DNA of 64,000 nt from assembly GCF_033568475.1 (NCBI RefSeq), contig NC_133123.1, positions 6,200,001-6,264,000 of the forward strand. Reading direction: 5' to 3'. A program made the translations under genes and the position numbers. The notes beneath the pieces were generated by a model. That model was not told the DNA's origin. It saw nothing but the letters and a program-made list of their open reading frames with translations, and searched no databases. This document shows, one piece after another, positions 56,091-64,000 of this stretch. Source of the DNA: Henckelia pumila (lineage: Eukaryota; Streptophyta; Magnoliopsida; Lamiales; Gesneriaceae). Position 1 is the first letter of the stretch; each line of letters opens with the position of its first letter.

Positions 56091-58103
56091 ATGACTTCTT
56101 TCAACAGAATTCCTATGTTTTCTAAAGAAGAGTATGATGATTGGAAAATTCGCATGCAGGCACATCTTGCAGCACAGGATGATGACATGCTATATGTCAT
56201 AACAGACAGTCCTATCAAAATTATGAAGGTCAACCCAGCTCTAGCCGATGGTGCAGGACAAATGATTGAGAAACCAAGAGCTGAGTGGACCACTGAGGAC
56301 AAAAAGAAGGCCAATCTTGACAATGTGGCCCGGGACATCCTATACAAAACACTGGACAAGAATATGTTCAGCAAAATCAAGTCATGTTCCACAGCAAAGG
56401 AGATTTGGGAGAAGCTCACTCAGCTATGTGAAGGGAATGACCAGACAAAGGAAAACAAGCTCACTTTGGCCATTCAAAAATATGACAACGCCAAAATGAA
56501 GCCAGGGGAAACCATGGCTGAATTTGATGAACGGTTCAGTAGTATCATCTGTGATCTTATTGCTTTAGGTAAAACTTATACTAACCGTAAAATTGCTGTG
56601 AAGGTTATGAGAGCTTTACCCAAAGAATGGGAGATCAAGACAGTGGCCATGAGAGAGTCAAAAGACTTAAGCAAGGTTGAACTGCATGATCTCTTTGCAG
56701 ATCTCAAAGCCTACGAGTTCGAGCTCAACATGAGAACAGAAGATGAACCATCTACTTCTCAACCAACCAAGGCCTTAACCTCAACCGTGATATGTCCACC
56801 GGTCGAGGAAGCTCCAAAGAGATCAGCTGAGCAAATCAGCAATGAAGCCATGACATTCTTTGTCAAGAAATTTGGTAGATTTATGCGTAAAAACAATTCT
56901 AAATTTAAAAATTATCATAAATCGGACCATACAAAGGATGGTCCTACTTGTTTTAACTGTGGCAAGTCAGGCCACTTCATTGCAGACTGCACCAAGCCTA
57001 AGAACAATGATCAGAAGCAATTCTCCGAAAGAAGAAGGGGTAAGGAGGATAAAAGGACGTTTAGAAAAGGAAGAGACCAAAGGGTTCTAGTAGCAGACGA
57101 AAGAAAAAGCAAGTGGGCTGAGTCTGACTCTGACAACTCCAATACCGGAAGCTCTTCAGATGACAGCGATGATGAAAAAGTGGAATGCCTTATGGCCGAC
57201 ATCGAAGAAGAAGCTGAGGAGGTATTTGACTTTGGCTCACCTGAATTTACTCACAGTGATTTAGTTACTGCTTTACACGAAATGGCTAATGAATACAAAG
57301 CATTATCCAAGGAGTTCGAGGAAGTAAAGGCAGAAAGAGCTGACCTAAAAGATAAGTCAAGCAAATCAAGCTGCATGCAGCAAAAAGAGCTTGATGGTCT
57401 TAAGGTCAAGCTAAGTCTGCTGGCTACTGAGAACGACACCTTGAAAAGAGTATTCCAAGCTACCTTGATTGAGAATAAAAAACTACTTGAAACCATCAAG
57501 GCTTGGAATAAATCTTCTGTAACCATTGACAAGATTCAAGAAATCCAAAGACCGGTACATGATAAAACCGGTCTAGGGTTTGGAACAAATGAACAGTCTA
57601 TGGAATCCTGTATTCAGTCAAGCCTGGACAAAGGCAATCTTAACAAAATAAGATTTGTCAGGTCCAGCACGATATATGAACACGATAAGTGCAGCTTTGA
57701 CAAAAATCAGAAAGTATCTAACGAACGAAGCTCTAAGCATAGAGGGCTGGGATATGTGGATCTCCAGACCTCTAATCAAAGAGGAACTTGGATCAAACCA
57801 AAACCTAATGAAAGAAGAAAGGGAAACCAATCTAATTTCAAAAGGCCATGGAATGAGTCTAACTACTCTAAGAAAATATGGTCAAAGGAGAAGCCTTACC
57901 AGTACTTTAATTGCAGGCCAGTTCAAAAGAGGTACAGGCTAACTGATGAAAATCAAAAAGGCAAGCAGCACACAGCAACCTCACAAGCACACACATTTAC
58001 TGCCTATCGACCGCACAGATTTCTGGACACACACACGGGCAAACCTGTAAGGGTGTTCCAGGTGTGGGTCCCGAAAGGGCTAATCCGACCTGGACCCTAC
58101 TAA
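56091..58103 (+). CDS. SIRE-type copia Gag
   Basis: This 670-residue frame starts MTSFNRIPMFSKEEYDDWKI. Residues about 10-210 form the UBN2/DUF4219-like capsid region (KEIWEKLTQLCEG, then MAEFDERFSSI). A CCHC knuckle CFNCGKSGHFIADC lies near 287-300. A serine/acid-rich stretch and a long coiled coil (about 393-480) follow. Near the end VWVPKGL occurs, and the frame stops at UAA (58101-58103). Gag assembles the cytoplasmic particle and binds element RNA. The start is the first ATG after the primer site (40 bp away). Confidence 0.9.
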   Translation: MTSFNRIPMFSKEEYDDWKIRMQAHLAAQDDDMLYVITDSPIKIMKVNPALADGAGQMIEKPRAEWTTEDKKKANLDNVARDILYKTLDKNMFSKIKSCSTAKEIWEKLTQLCEGNDQTKENKLTLAIQKYDNAKMKPGETMAEFDERFSSIICDLIALGKTYTNRKIAVKVMRALPKEWEIKTVAMRESKDLSKVELHDLFADLKAYEFELNMRTEDEPSTSQPTKALTSTVICPPVEEAPKRSAEQISNEAMTFFVKKFGRFMRKNNSKFKNYHKSDHTKDGPTCFNCGKSGHFIADCTKPKNNDQKQFSERRRGKEDKRTFRKGRDQRVLVADERKSKWAESDSDNSNTGSSSDDSDDEKVECLMADIEEEAEEVFDFGSPEFTHSDLVTALHEMANEYKALSKEFEEVKAERADLKDKSSKSSCMQQKELDGLKVKLSLLATENDTLKRVFQATLIENKKLLETIKAWNKSSVTIDKIQEIQRPVHDKTGLGFGTNEQSMESCIQSSLDKGNLNKIRFVRSSTIYEHDKCSFDKNQKVSNERSSKHRGLGYVDLQTSNQRGTWIKPKPNERRKGNQSNFKRPWNESNYSKKIWSKEKPYQYFNCRPVQKRYRLTDENQKGKQHTATSQAHTFTAYRPHRFLDTHTGKPVRVFQVWVPKGLIRPGPY

Positions 58104-61100
58104 ATATGGGTACCAAAAGTTCTTCACTCTTTGCAGGTACTAAAAGTCCAAACGGGCGAGAAAACCACTTCTATCAAGGACACTACCTGGTATTTAGATA
58201 GCGGTTGCTCACGACACATGACAGGGAATCCAGAACTTCTAACAGAAGTGGTGTTGTGCAAAGGACCAAAGATCAGCTTTGGAGACAACTCCAAAGGTAA
58301 AACCGTGGGTAAGGGTAAGATTATCCATGGTAACATCATTATTAAAGATGTGTTACTTGTTGACAAACTATGCTATAATTTGATAAGTATTAGTCAACTA
58401 TGTGACAATGATCATTCGGTCGAGTTTCACAAACACACTTGCCTCATAAAAAATGACAAAGGTGAGACTATTATGACCGGTGTACGAGACCTAAACACCT
58501 ACAAGGTAAACTGGTCTTGCTCACATATTTCTTCACCTACTTGTCTTACTGCTCATCATGATAAACAGTGGTTGTGGCATAAGCGGTTAAATCATCTAAA
58601 TTTTAAGTCCATTCTTAACTTGAGGAAGCATGATTTGGTTTCTGGTCTGCCCGAAGGAGATTTTATAAAAGACAAAGTTTGTCCTGCTTGTCAACTAGGA
58701 AAGCAGGTGAGAGCAACCTTTAAAAATAAAGGGTGTATGTCTTCTTCCAAATGTTTAGACTTACTTCACATGGACCTATTTGGTCCTATACCAGTAAGAA
58801 GCATAGGGGGAATGAGATATGCTCTTGTTGTTATAGATGACTTTTCTCGATTTACTTGGGTCATCTTTCTCTCTTCAAAAGATCAAACTGCACCTCACCT
58901 GATTAAGCTTTTTAAACGCTTGCAAAATGAACAATCTACTGTGATAGATAGAATCAGGAGTGATAGAGGGACTGAATTTTTAAACACCACTCTTATGACT
59001 TATCTAGATGATCAGGGAATCAAGCATGAGTTGTCAGCTGCTAGATCCCCACAGCAAAATGGGGTGGCTGAAAGAAGGAACCGTACTTTAAAAGAAGCAG
59101 CCAGAACTATGATTGCTGATTCAAATGTTTCTCAAAGGCTTTGGGCAGAAGCAGTTAACACAGCTTGCTATACTCAAAACAGATCTATGATTAATAAACG
59201 ATTTAACAAAACTCCATATGAGATCTGGAATGGCACAAAACCTGATATTTCATACTTCAAAATTTTTGGGTGCAAATGCTTTATCCACAACAATGGCAAA
59301 AACCATTTGACAGCCTTCGATGCCAAAGCAGACGAAGGAACTTTTATTGGTTACTCAGCCGTTAGCAGAGCTTATCGAGTGTTCAATCAAAGATCACTAA
59401 CGGTCGAGGAAACCATTCATGTTGTTTTTGATGAATCTACTCTTTGTACAGAACAAACTCAAGGGAGCATAAATGATCTGAGTCATAGACTGGAAAGCAC
59501 AAATCTACAGGAAGAGAGTGACAGTGATCTATATCCTCCAAAGAAGGATGATCCAGTTCCCTCTACCGGGTGTGATCAAACAAGGCCAGAAGTGGATCCA
59601 CCGGTTGATAACAATCCTCCAGCCAATGATGATCCAGTAAACGAGGACGTTCATCAACCAATTGATGACAACCCTTTAGGGAATTATTTTAGGTGGAACA
59701 AAGATCATCCACCTGGGTTGGTCATAGGTGACCCTTCTGCTCCTCGAAAAACACGTGGTCAAATGATTAATGAATTCTTGCATGCAGCTTTCATATCTCA
59801 GGTAGAGCCCAAGAAAATAGATGAAGCTCTATCAGATGCCAGCTGGATTGAAGCTATGCAAGAAGAGTTGAATCAATTCACCCGCAACAATGTTTGGCAT
59901 CTAGTTCCTCGACCGAAAAATCAAAATGTGATTGGAACTAGATGGGTGTTTCGTAACAAGCTCGATGAACATGGCACTGTTGTGCGTAACAAAGCTCGAC
60001 TTGTTGCTCAAGGATTCAGACAAGAAGAAGGCATAGACTTTGAGGAATCCTTCGCGCCAGTTGCAAGACTAGAAGCAATCCGCATCTTTCTTGCTTATGC
60101 AGCCTTCAAGAATTTTAAAGTTTATCAAATGGATGTGAAGTCTGCATTCCTCAATGGTCTACTTCAAGAAGAGGTGTACGTTGAACAACCACCAGGTTTT
60201 GTCAATCCTACTCATCCTCAATATATCTATAAACTTGACAAAGCTCTCTATGGATTAAAACAAGCACCGCGTGCTTGGTATGACACATTACTAAAATTTT
60301 TACTGGAACATGATTTCCAAATTGGAACGGTCGATAAGACCCTGTTTAAATTTGTAAAAGGTGATCATGTGTTACTAGTACAAATTTATGTTGATGACAT
60401 TATATTTGGGTCAACTAACCCCAAGTTGTGCTCAAAGTTCTCTAAACTGATGCAAGAGAAGTTTGAAATGAGCATGATGGGCGAGCTAAATTTCTTTCTT
60501 GGATTGCAAGTGAAGCAACTTGAAACTGGAATATTTATCAATCAATCCAAGTATGCCAAGGAATTGGTAAAGAAGTTTGGAATGGAACAGTGCTCAACTG
60601 TATCTACCCCCATGAGTACATCAATCAAGCTTGATAAAGATGAAGGGGGAATCCCGGTCGAGGTAACAATGTATCGAGGCCTTATTGGCTCATTGCTTTA
60701 TTTGACTGCCAGTCGACCGGATATCATGTATTCAGTTTGTTTATGTGCTAGATTTCAAGCAGCACCTAAGCAATCTCATTTCATTGCCGCCAAACGAATA
60801 ATTAAATATATTAAAGGAACTACTAATGTGGGTCTTTGGTATCCCAAAGATTCAAATCTTAATCTTATTGGCTATTCAGATGCAGATTATGCAGGTTGTA
60901 GAATTGATCGCAAAAGTACAAGTGGCACATGTCAATTCCTTGGAGATAGACTAATTTCGTGGTCAAGTAAGAAGCAGACATCAATTGCTACCTCGACCGC
61001 CGAAGCAGAATACCTTGCTGCTGGCAGCTGTTGTGCTCAAATACTCTGGATTCAACAGCAGCTTAATGATTATGGGATTCGGTCGAGTGAAGCTCCAATC

Positions 61101-61331
61101 TACTGTGACAATACAAGTGCCATAGCCATCACTCACAATCCAGTGATGCACTCTAGGACAAAGCACATTGATGTCAGGCATCACTTTATCCGAGATCATG
61201 TCTTAAAGAAGGAAATCAGGCTGGAATACATCTCTACCGATCAGCAAGCAGCAGACATATTCACCAAGCCTCTACCGGACGCTAAGTTTTCATATTTTCG
61301 AAATATTCTTGGCTTAGTAGATTTAAGTTAG
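58104..61331 (+). CDS. SIRE-type copia Pol polyprotein
   Basis: The frame is continuous with gag past the UAA. It reads IWVPKVL and then the aspartic protease [10 protein letters not shown]; no ATG start is needed if the stop is read through. The order is copia-like: HHCC zinc region (WHKRLNHLN...CPACQLGKQ), integrase core with [15 protein letters not shown] and [11 protein letters not shown] (DDE), reverse transcriptase with [12 protein letters not shown] and YVDD (about residue 754 from 58131), and RNase H with [26 protein letters not shown] and [11 protein letters not shown]. All catalytic motifs are present over 1,066 residues. It supplies protease, integration and reverse transcription. 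Confidence 0.92.
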   Translation: MWVPKVLHSLQVLKVQTGEKTTSIKDTTWYLDSGCSRHMTGNPELLTEVVLCKGPKISFGDNSKGKTVGKGKIIHGNIIIKDVLLVDKLCYNLISISQLCDNDHSVEFHKHTCLIKNDKGETIMTGVRDLNTYKVNWSCSHISSPTCLTAHHDKQWLWHKRLNHLNFKSILNLRKHDLVSGLPEGDFIKDKVCPACQLGKQVRATFKNKGCMSSSKCLDLLHMDLFGPIPVRSIGGMRYALVVIDDFSRFTWVIFLSSKDQTAPHLIKLFKRLQNEQSTVIDRIRSDRGTEFLNTTLMTYLDDQGIKHELSAARSPQQNGVAERRNRTLKEAARTMIADSNVSQRLWAEAVNTACYTQNRSMINKRFNKTPYEIWNGTKPDISYFKIFGCKCFIHNNGKNHLTAFDAKADEGTFIGYSAVSRAYRVFNQRSLTVEETIHVVFDESTLCTEQTQGSINDLSHRLESTNLQEESDSDLYPPKKDDPVPSTGCDQTRPEVDPPVDNNPPANDDPVNEDVHQPIDDNPLGNYFRWNKDHPPGLVIGDPSAPRKTRGQMINEFLHAAFISQVEPKKIDEALSDASWIEAMQEELNQFTRNNVWHLVPRPKNQNVIGTRWVFRNKLDEHGTVVRNKARLVAQGFRQEEGIDFEESFAPVARLEAIRIFLAYAAFKNFKVYQMDVKSAFLNGLLQEEVYVEQPPGFVNPTHPQYIYKLDKALYGLKQAPRAWYDTLLKFLLEHDFQIGTVDKTLFKFVKGDHVLLVQIYVDDIIFGSTNPKLCSKFSKLMQEKFEMSMMGELNFFLGLQVKQLETGIFINQSKYAKELVKKFGMEQCSTVSTPMSTSIKLDKDEGGIPVEVTMYRGLIGSLLYLTASRPDIMYSVCLCARFQAAPKQSHFIAAKRIIKYIKGTTNVGLWYPKDSNLNLIGYSDADYAGCRIDRKSTSGTCQFLGDRLISWSSKKQTSIATSTAEAEYLAAGSCCAQILWIQQQLNDYGIRSSEAPIYCDNTSAIAITHNPVMHSRTKHIDVRHHFIRDHVLKKEIRLEYISTDQQAADIFTKPLPDAKFSYFRNILGLVDLS

Positions 61332-61342
61332 TATGCATGTGT

Positions 61343-61695
61343 TTAGGGGGAATGATTGTCAATATGACATTAATAGATTAGCTGTTACGTTGCCATAAAT
61401 ATTGGCATATCATCCGCCTTTAACTAGTCTCTGACAGGCTTCGTACTAGCAGCTTGATGCTTTGAACCAAATGACATTAATTGGGCGCCGTGATTATGCT
61501 CTTCAAAACTTTTTGAATTTCAAAAATACTTTTCATGACGTCACCCTATGGCCCATAGGTTCCTATATATACTTCTTTACACTCGTATATCAATCTTTCA
61601 CCTTTGCTAAAATCTTTCATATTGTATTAAACGCATCATCGAATTACTCTCTAGATTTTGCTTACTCTCTGCTCGAGTTCTTATCTACAGCTATC
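61343..61695 (+). promoter_or_regulatory. Pol-ORF3 spacer with TATA-like box
   Basis: TTTAGGGGGAATG (about 61345) resembles a purine tract. CTATATATAC at 61563-61572 is followed by a 5'-leader-like pyrimidine-rich stretch and the ATG at 61696, about 125 bp downstream. The frame of ORF3 happens to stay open upstream to 61462, but that part has no similarity to the downstream protein and contains the TATA-like box. I therefore place the start at 61696. Confidence 0.45.
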
Positions 61696-63492
61696 ATGTC
61701 GATCCAGAAGACTTGCCTCGCAATCAACTTTGATTCCGTTGTTAAGGCAAACAACGCAGGAATTTCTGAGGTCTTCACCATGCTTGAAGCCTCTGGACTG
61801 AAGAAATTTCTGGAATGCAGCGCCATCTGCGATTTGCCTGTTTTGAAGGAGTTCTTCGCAACCGCTCAAATCGAGCATGGGACTATCAAATGCTTGATCA
61901 AGACAGAGGTCTACTCCTTCAATCAGAAGTTCTTCACCAGCACATTTGATCTGCCCTCCAGGGGTTTGACAAAATGCACGGATCTTCCAGATGGTAACTG
62001 CTCTTATTGGTTGAAGGAGTTCTCAACTACTGATGCTCCGATCAAACTGCCGGCCCAGAAGACATCTCTCAAAGCTCCATTCAGGCTACTGACTAATATC
62101 GTGGCCAAGAATCTTCTGGCCAAGGCTGGATCTTACGACAAGGTGACGCTGGAGAAATTTCAATACATGGCTTGTATTGCCTCCAAGATCAACATAAACT
62201 GGTCAGACATTCTGTTCAATATTCTATGTGAAATGATCAGGGGCAAAGGGCAATCCGAGGGATTTGCTTTGCAAATCTGCCACATCTTGGGCGTCCTTGG
62301 AGTGGACTTTTCCAAGACTGAGCCTCTGCATCCCACCAAATGGCTCAACAAGTCTACGATTCTCAAATTCCTGAACAAGAAAGAGACTGCGGTCGACACC
62401 TTGCCCTCAACCGCAAAGGTTATTGCTATCCCTCAACCGCTTTCAACGGTTCCGGTCGTGGCCAAACCAGTCCATACCAAAAAGTCTGCCAAGCGTCAAC
62501 TGATCATCGAATCTGACTCTGAAGATGAATCACGTGAGAATGTTCCACTGATTCAAGCTTTCAGCAAGTCATCCCCTTCAGTCTCCAAAGCAGCTGTGTC
62601 ATCCACGCCTGCAGGCGAGAAGAAGAGGCAGCACAAGAAGCTAAAGTCTCTTTCTGGACTTGCTCCTACCCTGCCAACGGTCGAGACTACTACCGTTGTT
62701 GCTTCTACTGCTCCTCGTCCTACAAAGGGTGTGATAATCCGGGAAGGTGCCTCATCAGCTCCTGAGGTCACTCTAGCTGATCCCAAAGACAAAGGAAAAG
62801 GTGTGATGATCTACACACCCAAGGCTCAACCAGCAGCTACGATAGAACTCAATATGATCATCTCTCACGTGCTCCGTACTGTCAAGCGTCATCTACAACG
62901 TTTTGACAGATGGCATCACTCCCGCACTCACTTGACACTCGCTCAAATATTTCCTAAATGGAAATCTCTAAACGTCATTGAGCAGAAGATGCTTCTATTT
63001 GCTGATACTGAAGACATCGTGGAGGCTCTGGGAAGAAGACATCTCATAGACTTGAAGCTTCGAGGAAGCCTGCTATCTCTGCTAATTAATGAGCGTGTCA
63101 AGAATTTCAAATCCAAGAGTCCTACCGCTGCCGATGACTTTGTGATTTTGACTGGACTACAGGATAGTCTACGTCAAATCACTCAACTACTTCAGCACTT
63201 CCAAGCTCTCAACAATGTCAAAACACCAGCTTCAGCAGCCTGTTTACAAGCTTATGTGCTGGAAGCACAAGTGATGATGAAAACCTTTCTCACTCAAGAT
63301 CAGGGTGAAGAAGACGTCTATGCTCTCCCCTCTTCAGATGGGATTCTGACCGATCTCATCACTGCTGACCTCTTTCAATCATCTGCTCTAAGATCGAGTG
63401 TGGCAGCATCTTCATCGGTCGACCCCTCCTCAACCGCAGTCCAAGCAGTTACTCAACCGGAAGCAGTTGTGATGCTCACTCCTCTCCAGTGA
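61696..63492 (+). CDS. Extra ORF (ORF3) behind pol, function unknown
   Basis: It is 598 residues from MSIQKTCLAINFDSV. The N-terminal 230 or so residues look globular (EASGLKKFLECSAI, FEKFQYMACIASKININWSD-like text, FALQICHILGV). I recall similar proteins encoded in numbers in Gesneriaceae genomes, probably as transposon cargo. A Ser/Thr/Pro- and Lys-rich linker (about 235-390) follows, then a helical part (LRTVKRHLQRFD, QDSLRQITQLLQHFQ). No signal peptide or membrane segment is evident, so there is no support for an envelope role. The frame stops at 63490, but coding character continues in another frame. Confidence 0.65.
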   Translation: MSIQKTCLAINFDSVVKANNAGISEVFTMLEASGLKKFLECSAICDLPVLKEFFATAQIEHGTIKCLIKTEVYSFNQKFFTSTFDLPSRGLTKCTDLPDGNCSYWLKEFSTTDAPIKLPAQKTSLKAPFRLLTNIVAKNLLAKAGSYDKVTLEKFQYMACIASKININWSDILFNILCEMIRGKGQSEGFALQICHILGVLGVDFSKTEPLHPTKWLNKSTILKFLNKKETAVDTLPSTAKVIAIPQPLSTVPVVAKPVHTKKSAKRQLIIESDSEDESRENVPLIQAFSKSSPSVSKAAVSSTPAGEKKRQHKKLKSLSGLAPTLPTVETTTVVASTAPRPTKGVIIREGASSAPEVTLADPKDKGKGVMIYTPKAQPAATIELNMIISHVLRTVKRHLQRFDRWHHSRTHLTLAQIFPKWKSLNVIEQKMLLFADTEDIVEALGRRHLIDLKLRGSLLSLLINERVKNFKSKSPTAADDFVILTGLQDSLRQITQLLQHFQALNNVKTPASAACLQAYVLEAQVMMKTFLTQDQGEEDVYALPSSDGILTDLITADLFQSSALRSSVAASSSVDPSSTAVQAVTQPEAVVMLTPLQ

Positions 63493-64000
63493 CGACCACT
63501 CACACTTCTCCCGGTCATTCACAAGATGTTTTAGAAGTGGTTGCACAAGAGATACCTGTCACCTCTGTGACAGAGGCTCCTTGCAGTAGTGAAGCAACAG
63601 TGCCCCCAACAGAGATATCAAGCACTATTGTATCACCTGCATCTCCAGAACAGCAAGTGACTGATGCTGATCCAGCACTTCAACCGTCTCCATCTACTGA
63701 AAAGTTTATGGAAGATCTCATTATGGATGAACCAAGTGCTGATCCTGGTACTCCACCAACCATATTGGCTGCAGTCGAAACTATTACATCTCCAACTGTA
63801 TCATTATTGGAAGGTCCATCGGGTAGCTCTCCAGCCAGTTCACCCGCACCACATCATCGTGAGTCTAGCCCGATTTCACCAAGAAATGACCCAGAAGGGC
63901 AAATGCTTCAGACTGATGATTCTTTAATTGAAGCCATGGCCGCAGCTCTAGATCATACCTTGATAAATCGGCTTCATGAGCTCATGCAAACGGTTAGGTC
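63492..64000 (+). pseudogene. Continuation of ORF3 in a shifted frame
   Basis: From at least 63370 the -1 frame is open. After the ORF3 stop it continues to the window edge for about 170 codons without a stop, rich in Ser, Thr and Pro (HTSPGHSQDVLEVV, SPASPEQQVT) and ending in a helical segment (LDHTLINRLHELMQ). The composition matches the linker of ORF3, so a one-base shift around 63370-63490 has split the gene, or a programmed shift occurs. The C-terminus is outside the window. Confidence 0.6.

Larger units (their letters stand above)
54705..64000 (+). mobile_element. SIRE/Maximus-type Ty1-copia retrotransposon (partial)
   Basis: Order: 5' LTR, PBS, gag with zinc knuckle and coiled coil, an in-frame stop, pol (protease, integrase, reverse transcriptase, RNase H), a spacer with a purine tract and TATA-like box, then an extra ORF. 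Gag and pol in one frame and a large ORF after pol are traits of the SIRE/Maximus lineage. Coding regions are long and mostly open, which suggests a relatively young copy. The right part is beyond 64000. Confidence 0.85.

Noticed and set aside
61462..61695. N-terminal extension of ORF3 to 61462
   Set aside because: The frame is open but contains the TATA-like box and no similarity to the folded part. The ATG at 61696 has better context and family-like N-terminus.
61696..63492. Calling ORF3 an envelope protein
   Set aside because: No signal peptide, transmembrane segment or cleavage motif was seen in the visible part. The position after pol alone is not enough.
1..64000. tRNA genes and organellar insertions
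   Set aside because: None was recognised by eye. Only SINE box B-like and tRNA primer-site sequences were found, and these are not tRNA genes.

Overview
This is an AT-rich, gene-poor stretch of plant nuclear DNA. The evidence is spliced GT-AG genes, nested LTR retrotransposons, many MITEs, a 5S-carrying Cassandra element and an Au-type SINE. The extra ORF behind the copia element resembles a protein family I recall from Lamiales, especially Gesneriaceae (Dorcoceras-like) annotations, so an asterid of that order is my best guess. It is an inference. No rRNA, tRNA, organellar or bacterial gene was seen.

Only two host genes are supported, and they are paralogues. Both are class II (DAD1-like, plastid-signal-free) phospholipase A1 or acylhydrolase genes with one phase-2 intron: copy A (7691-9057, 392 aa, intact) and copy B (38359-39929, 372 aa). 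They lie in two diverged direct segmental duplicates. Matching flanks include about 9480-10100 plus 11905-12150 with 40040-40880, 15170-15400 with 48040-48460, and 16340-17040 plus 25495-26100 with 53760-54330. The paralogous segments supply pre-insertion 'empty sites' for several transposons. Copy B has lost its normal C-terminus: the coding end and 3' UTR are replaced by an inverted copy of the downstream sequence.

Layout. 1-7.6 kb: foldback and hAT-type MITEs, duplicated intergenic blocks, then the copy A promoter. 7.7-9.3 kb: lipase A. 9.4-17 kb: MITEs, a Cassandra TRIM with a hAT insertion in its left LTR, a copia LTR/PBS relic, an Au SINE and minisatellites. 17-25.5 kb: a three-level nest (hAT, then a non-autonomous Ty3 element on the minus strand, then a 2.6-kb solo LTR). 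26.7-37.2 kb: fragments of at least four LTR families, a broken Ty3 gag, and a 14-copy palindrome array. 38-40 kb: lipase B, with a MITE in its intron. 40-54.6 kb: further MITEs, a CACTA-like end, a copia gag relic split by a hAT MITE, and a copia LTR containing an exactly 2,000-bp Ty3 solo LTR. 54.7-64 kb: the left 9.3 kb of a SIRE/Maximus-type Ty1-copia element (5' LTR, PBS, gag, pol, extra ORF) that runs off the window.

The most unusual recurring signal is that several LTR families carry clusters of short CG-containing palindromes in U3, usually just upstream of the TATA box. The palindrome differs between families, yet one is shared between two different families. The SIRE-type element also carries one 7-mer (CGGTCGA/TCGACCG) about 17 times across its LTR, gag, pol and extra ORF. 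Coordinates were read by eye. Boundaries called 'about' are soft; those backed by target-site duplications (TSDs) are firm.
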